From contig DAOVTB010000005.1 in assembly GCA_030633305.1 (NCBI GenBank), positions 1-59,037 of the forward strand: a stretch of 59,037 bases of DNA, written 5' to 3'. The position numbers were made by a program, and so were the translations under genes. The notes beneath the pieces are model-generated. The model was not told the origin of the DNA and did not search any database. It worked only from the letters and a program-made list of their open reading frames with translations. This DNA is from Candidatus Muiribacteriota bacterium. Lineage in GTDB: Bacteria > Muiribacteriota > DAOVTB01. Shown here piece after piece: positions 56,401 through 59,037 of the stretch. How positions within the stretch are numbered: position 1 is the stretch's first letter; the number at the start of each line of letters is the position of its first letter.

Positions 56401-57966
56401 CCATAGTGATGGAGGATCAGTTTTATTTTTTGCAACCGCTGTAACTACATATTCATTTGCACCGATATGAATTTTTCCACAGGATTCTTTATTCAAAAAA
56501 TCTGAGTAATAGTCGTATTTAATAACCTCTTTATATACACTTTGAGACAATGTAACTTCAAAACTATGGGTTCCACTTACTAAACTGTAAACTGCTGATT
56601 TTATATGACCAGCTGGGGGATAATCTACAACCAGCAGATTTTTGTTAGCTGGATCATAAGTAGTTTTACAGCCATATACATTTCCATAGCCATCACTGCT
56701 TAAATCATCAAGAGCGGAATCAATTACGCGGTTATCTGCCCTGATAACCTTATTGGTAGTACTGCTTTCGCTTCTTTCAATCAGGGAAAGGATACCTGTT
56801 GATTTATCATATACGAATACTATACCGCCATCTCTCCACCATTGATCAGATACGGCTACTGAATCTACATTTCCGATGGTTGAAAAACCTGCATCTTTCA
56901 TCCACCCCTTTATGATATTTCTGTTCAGACAATATATCCAGTCAACATGATTTCCTTTACTGGCAACAGCGAGAAACTCTGCTGATTTTGGATTTCCAAT
57001 AACAGTTGAACCGCTTGGAATTGCACCATTATTAAATTTCAATGAATAAAGGCTTGAATTTTCTTTTCTTTTATAAAAATATACATCACCATAAACATTA
57101 GTTGTAACTTTGGATATCCATTTATCTGGTTTAACAGTAACTTTTGAGCTTCCTGGAAAACATCCGTCATGGCAACCGTTTATCCTTTTTCTGTCGATAT
57201 ATTTTTCTTCAGCACTAGCACTAGCAGAAGCTGATTTTGAGACAGCCCCAGTTGTTGGGTCAAGAAGATTTAGGAACCAGTTTGTCTTTTTAATGGTTAC
57301 ATTATCCTGATAAATAAAATAGCTTGGAATATCATTGTAATAGCACCATTTTGGATACATGGTCCAGCCCTGTTTTTGAATATATGCTATTAAATCGATT
57401 ACACCATTTCCATCCTCATCAATATTGTCAGATCTATCGAATGAATGGTAAGGAGTATTGTTTGGGATAGTATAAAAACCAGTAGTACCAGCGGTAGTCC
57501 CAGGTTTTGGAGTCGGTGTGTGCCAGCATGGGTAACATGTTTTTCCCCAGGCCCAGTGATGAGAATAATATGCAGAGCCAATGTATTGATATGCATCTGC
57601 TTTACTGACCCATGTAGCTGGATCCCACGTATCAAGCCATCCATTTGCTTTTCCAGTTCCAACCCATTTTCCTTTAGGTACATATGGGATTTTAACATCA
57701 ATATTAGCCGGAGCACTTAACGGGTTTTTATCAACTACAAAAAAATTAAGTTTACCTTCTGGAGTAGCTTTTAATCCTGTTACGGGCTTTGCTGGAGTAT
57801 GAATTGAATTAGGGATCTTAGTTGTTAAATTGTTCATTGCATAAATCCCTTTAACGTTACCGTCTTTAATTAAAACATACACTGCTCCATTTCCCATATA
57901 AGTAAGTGCGAAAACAGTCATGATATTCAAAATAAAAACAGTGAAGAAAATAAAGAATTTTTTCAT
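53407..57966 (-). CDS. Very large exported protein, unknown function
   Basis: The product is 1519 residues with a signal peptide (about 1-20, ending TVFALTY). Acidic calcium-binding-type loops occur as DNIDEDGNGVIDL (about 183) and ESDVNGDGQKDYP, resembling EF-hand or thrombospondin-type repeats. The first 600 residues mix beta-strand-type segments, including YGSVYVY/KDGNVKG-like repeats, with a Cys-rich patch near TCYPCWHTP. Later parts look like several Ig-like beta-sandwiches (VTWQLKDPISDA, FSLSYGYVSQGN). No enzyme motif recognised. AGGAGAA precedes the start, 17 bases separate its stop from the convergent adaptor gene. A surface or secreted adhesin-like role is inferred from design only. 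Confidence 0.7.
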   Translation of the reverse strand: MKKFFIFFTVFILNIMTVFALTYMGNGAVYVLIKDGNVKGIYAMNNLTTKIPNSIHTPAKPVTGLKATPEGKLNFFVVDKNPLSAPANIDVKIPYVPKGKWVGTGKANGWLDTWDPATWVSKADAYQYIGSAYYSHHWAWGKTCYPCWHTPTPKPGTTAGTTGFYTIPNNTPYHSFDRSDNIDEDGNGVIDLIAYIQKQGWTMYPKWCYYNDIPSYFIYQDNVTIKKTNWFLNLLDPTTGAVSKSASASASAEEKYIDRKRINGCHDGCFPGSSKVTVKPDKWISKVTTNVYGDVYFYKRKENSSLYSLKFNNGAIPSGSTVIGNPKSAEFLAVASKGNHVDWIYCLNRNIIKGWMKDAGFSTIGNVDSVAVSDQWWRDGGIVFVYDKSTGILSLIERSESSTTNKVIRADNRVIDSALDDLSSDGYGNVYGCKTTYDPANKNLLVVDYPPAGHIKSAVYSLVSGTHSFEVTLSQSVYKEVIKYDYYSDFLNKESCGKIHIGANEYVVTAVAKNKTDPPSLWQVIGNPVLKNSDNSNLDLEITAINYAVPPKVIGNTIGKLDIDGPYEINGNSINHVNSFSYKTYSTNPGFYATKDSSGNYTQYGLLDNKLFLFAVENYPLPSIKDWKSSNIGNRAINTRSGTKRDSSDGLSDPSSNSLADKTFGPSGLYDIITTPTGNVQVNVKWSNQPTLTQSKIFKGGFVSSLNFSYMDNTNTPIIDESDVNGDGQKDYPHYIWFLYQAVNKYGEDYTIKNSGVGRELFSIESDSPIFGVYLEGGVYDLFVASKYSWFDYDLLGPTSSESDRWQFNKTVFLGTANNKCAITGPKRYYPQNPKLNALGLGNTNWAHHRFCVVSSPPAPPDGIIVAKSGPVIDTGNQKFVVDEDSQVTWQLKDPISDAAKNKVEIMKKAKPPKPDLANYNPSTLQWTTAVQLSIDYYLNKGNVKIGGKPIYKSSSNIGGSALDADFMFTTGLDDPSTPVDESEFLSIPTEPELYTIRMKATRQYSYDAIIKVTIKDDNGNDIKLEQNMKFFGIVTLTGDAKVMVRDILSGDDIVTKSSVAFVNGNEHPIGGFYFTSRDSINWDIPGSTFNSSISNIVPTSLDSTAIYNPSKIKIYFEDDNPFGNKPQTAFSLSYGYVSQGNSPSNTNPTFNGFVSDDTTSGYKIKHTQDFYARLRYDAVIPGVSPTMITSMGYTSIQDMISKFSASNLTYNFWTDYYNTSNLNTISVPKDITNMGSIASDYFQSGFSGSDIVLTADDYGGTKDSKKSYFSLTLDMKKLFKYVSYDFKSYNWSTDVPDANITGLNTQVTVSDGSGNRKIVSLATTNIMDNKQPNVFMIFENNSLSTGNQDFLPRNIKNSTYLKTYSPTDIIYYFTHYNKGDWVFKDKKIGDIDTSKIDNPFPKEDNNKNISVKTLKPVMVMNRIKITLIGVDNICGSSLTAKATLNFDKSDFPFTNGKASKYVIFTKPDEDGYILDGWITDTATDWNGNTFNNKRYFSFEVGPVLKSTIKVHAIESTKR

Positions 57967-58036
57967 AGAATTCTCCTATATATACGCATTATTTAATATC
58001 TATATTATAATGTTAATTCAGGAATTTAATTATTGA

Positions 58037-59037
58037 CTACTTATTTTTCTCTTTTATATATTCAAAAATGTCATCTTGTAAGTCTGACTTCAAATTGTAT
58101 TTGTCAAACAAAAGCTCTAAGACTTCCATAGTGATGTCTTTTCCGCCACCTAAAATAAATTTACTGTTTGAATCAAGGGTTTTGAATTTTTCAACATTAT
58201 TGCTGAACCAGTCATCCATTTCAGTTAGCCAGCCATCATAAGAAATTAAATATGCCTGTTCATCCATCAATTGAACTTCCTTGATTTGATTTGCAGTATC
58301 ACTATCATTATGATCAGCCAGAAGTTTTTTTCTAGTTAAAAGGCTTTTTTTGGACAAAACCCCGGATTCTTTTAAATGCAGCATCATTGAATTATATTCT
58401 TCCTCGATTTTTTCTGCCTGTTTATGGATGTCAGATATACTTTGAGGAGAATCGGAATTAACTTTTGTAAGGAGTTCAGTATAAGATAGCGAATTGTTGA
58501 ATACTGCATAGAGATTTTTTTCTTTTGCAATATTTGCAATAATTTCTTCGATTTCATTATGAATCAAATTGATTTTATTGCGACTTTCTTTTGAAGACAT
58601 AAACATAACTGAGTATGCTCTATCATAATTAGCTTCTATTTTTCTGTTTAAGACATCAATATTTTTTAATAATTTTTTTATCTTTTTTTTGAACTTGGAG
58701 TTAATTACCTGGACATTATTTGAGTATTCTTTAAAAAGCTTTGCTTTTAAACCTTCATCAATACTCTTTTCAGATAATGCTTTTTCAGGAACTTTTACTT
58801 TCAACTCTGCGCTTTTTTCATGGTCCTTGTTTGAAAAATTTACCTGTACAAAATCATATTTTTTGACTCCTTTTAATTTCAGATAATAATCATCTTTACA
58901 TTCTACTAATGCTTTAATTTTAAATCGTTTCGATTCAATAATTTTTTTCAGGATCAAATCAATACTTTTTTTTACTAACTTATTTTTTTCATTAGCTTCT
59001 TTAATTTTCCCCATAAAATTTTTTTCAGCATGTTTTC
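58037..59037 (-). CDS. Protein with OmpH/Skp-like segment, 5' end outside window
   Basis: The first ATG in view is at 59014, giving 325 residues, but the frame stays open to the window edge, so the true start may lie outside. The product is Lys/Glu-rich and mostly helical, with long coiled-coil stretches (about 85-150). NEIEEIIANIAKEKNLYAVFNN followed by SLSYTELLTKVN resembles the C-terminal part of OmpH/Skp chaperones. The last 130 residues are another helical region. The gene precedes the large exported protein by 71 bases on the same strand, so an OmpH-like helper for that protein is conceivable. Weak assignment. Confidence 0.45.
   Translation of the reverse strand, partial: KHAEKNFMGKIKEANEKNKLVKKSIDLILKKIIESKRFKIKALVECKDDYYLKLKGVKKYDFVQVNFSNKDHEKSAELKVKVPEKALSEKSIDEGLKAKLFKEYSNNVQVINSKFKKKIKKLLKNIDVLNRKIEANYDRAYSVMFMSSKESRNKINLIHNEIEEIIANIAKEKNLYAVFNNSLSYTELLTKVNSDSPQSISDIHKQAEKIEEEYNSMMLHLKESGVLSKKSLLTRKKLLADHNDSDTANQIKEVQLMDEQAYLISYDGWLTEMDDWFSNNVEKFKTLDSNSKFILGGGKDITMEVLELLFDKYNLKSDLQDDIFEYIKEKNK

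Overview
The window is A+T-rich (G+C about one third, judged by eye) and comes from a Gram-negative-type bacterium. It encodes an RND efflux pump with its adaptor, several signal peptides, lipobox lipoproteins and an OmpH-like protein. No rRNA, tRNA or universal marker gene is present, so the phylum cannot be fixed. Soluble poly-HAMP receptors, Reg_prop, WG and ankyrin proteins and large exported proteins would suit a deep-branching environmental lineage such as Riflebacteria or Wallbacteria, but that is only a guess.

Region 1 (1-15 kb) holds a 5'-open propeller protein, a PfkB kinase/PHP phosphatase pair, a Cys/Asn-rich exported protein with IP-rich repeats, an ABC-F ATPase, an FGGY kinase coupled to a hybrid histidine kinase, an M28 aminopeptidase and a DUF3887-like exported protein. 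Repeat islands separate the genes, including three copies of a 124-127 bp nested hairpin whose stems show compensatory changes.

Region 2 (15.3-33.6 kb) is a large chemosensory locus. One block is cheB, a CheY-like receiver, cheX and a large helical protein. The next is a NarL-type kinase/regulator pair. The third is cheA, cheW, a short CheR-like protein and a soluble poly-HAMP receptor, followed after a hairpin by cheR, cheD, cheY and a second cheX. A STAS protein and a divergent Hpt protein close the locus. The cheB and cheA blocks share a conserved untranslated leader of about 95 nt. The parts suggest one receptor array signalling to several outputs, with two CheX-type phosphatases, methylation and deamidation. 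There are no flagellar or pilus genes here, so the output is unknown.

Region 3 (33.6-46 kb) contains palindromic repeats, an orphan signal peptide fused to a small-protein/nucleotidyltransferase (toxin-antitoxin-like) pair, a WG-repeat protein, a PhnD-like lipoprotein translationally coupled to a transmembrane hybrid kinase, two exported proteins of unknown function and an ankyrin gene with a one-base frameshift. It also has a 980-bp gene-poor stretch with a probable 43-residue membrane peptide.

Region 4 (46-59 kb) contains a probable group II intron 5' remnant, a YjjX-type NTPase, a fibronectin-III lipoprotein, an RND pump-adaptor operon, a 1519-residue exported protein and a 5'-open gene with an OmpH-like segment. 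Promoter-like sites with sigma-70-type boxes precede many operons.
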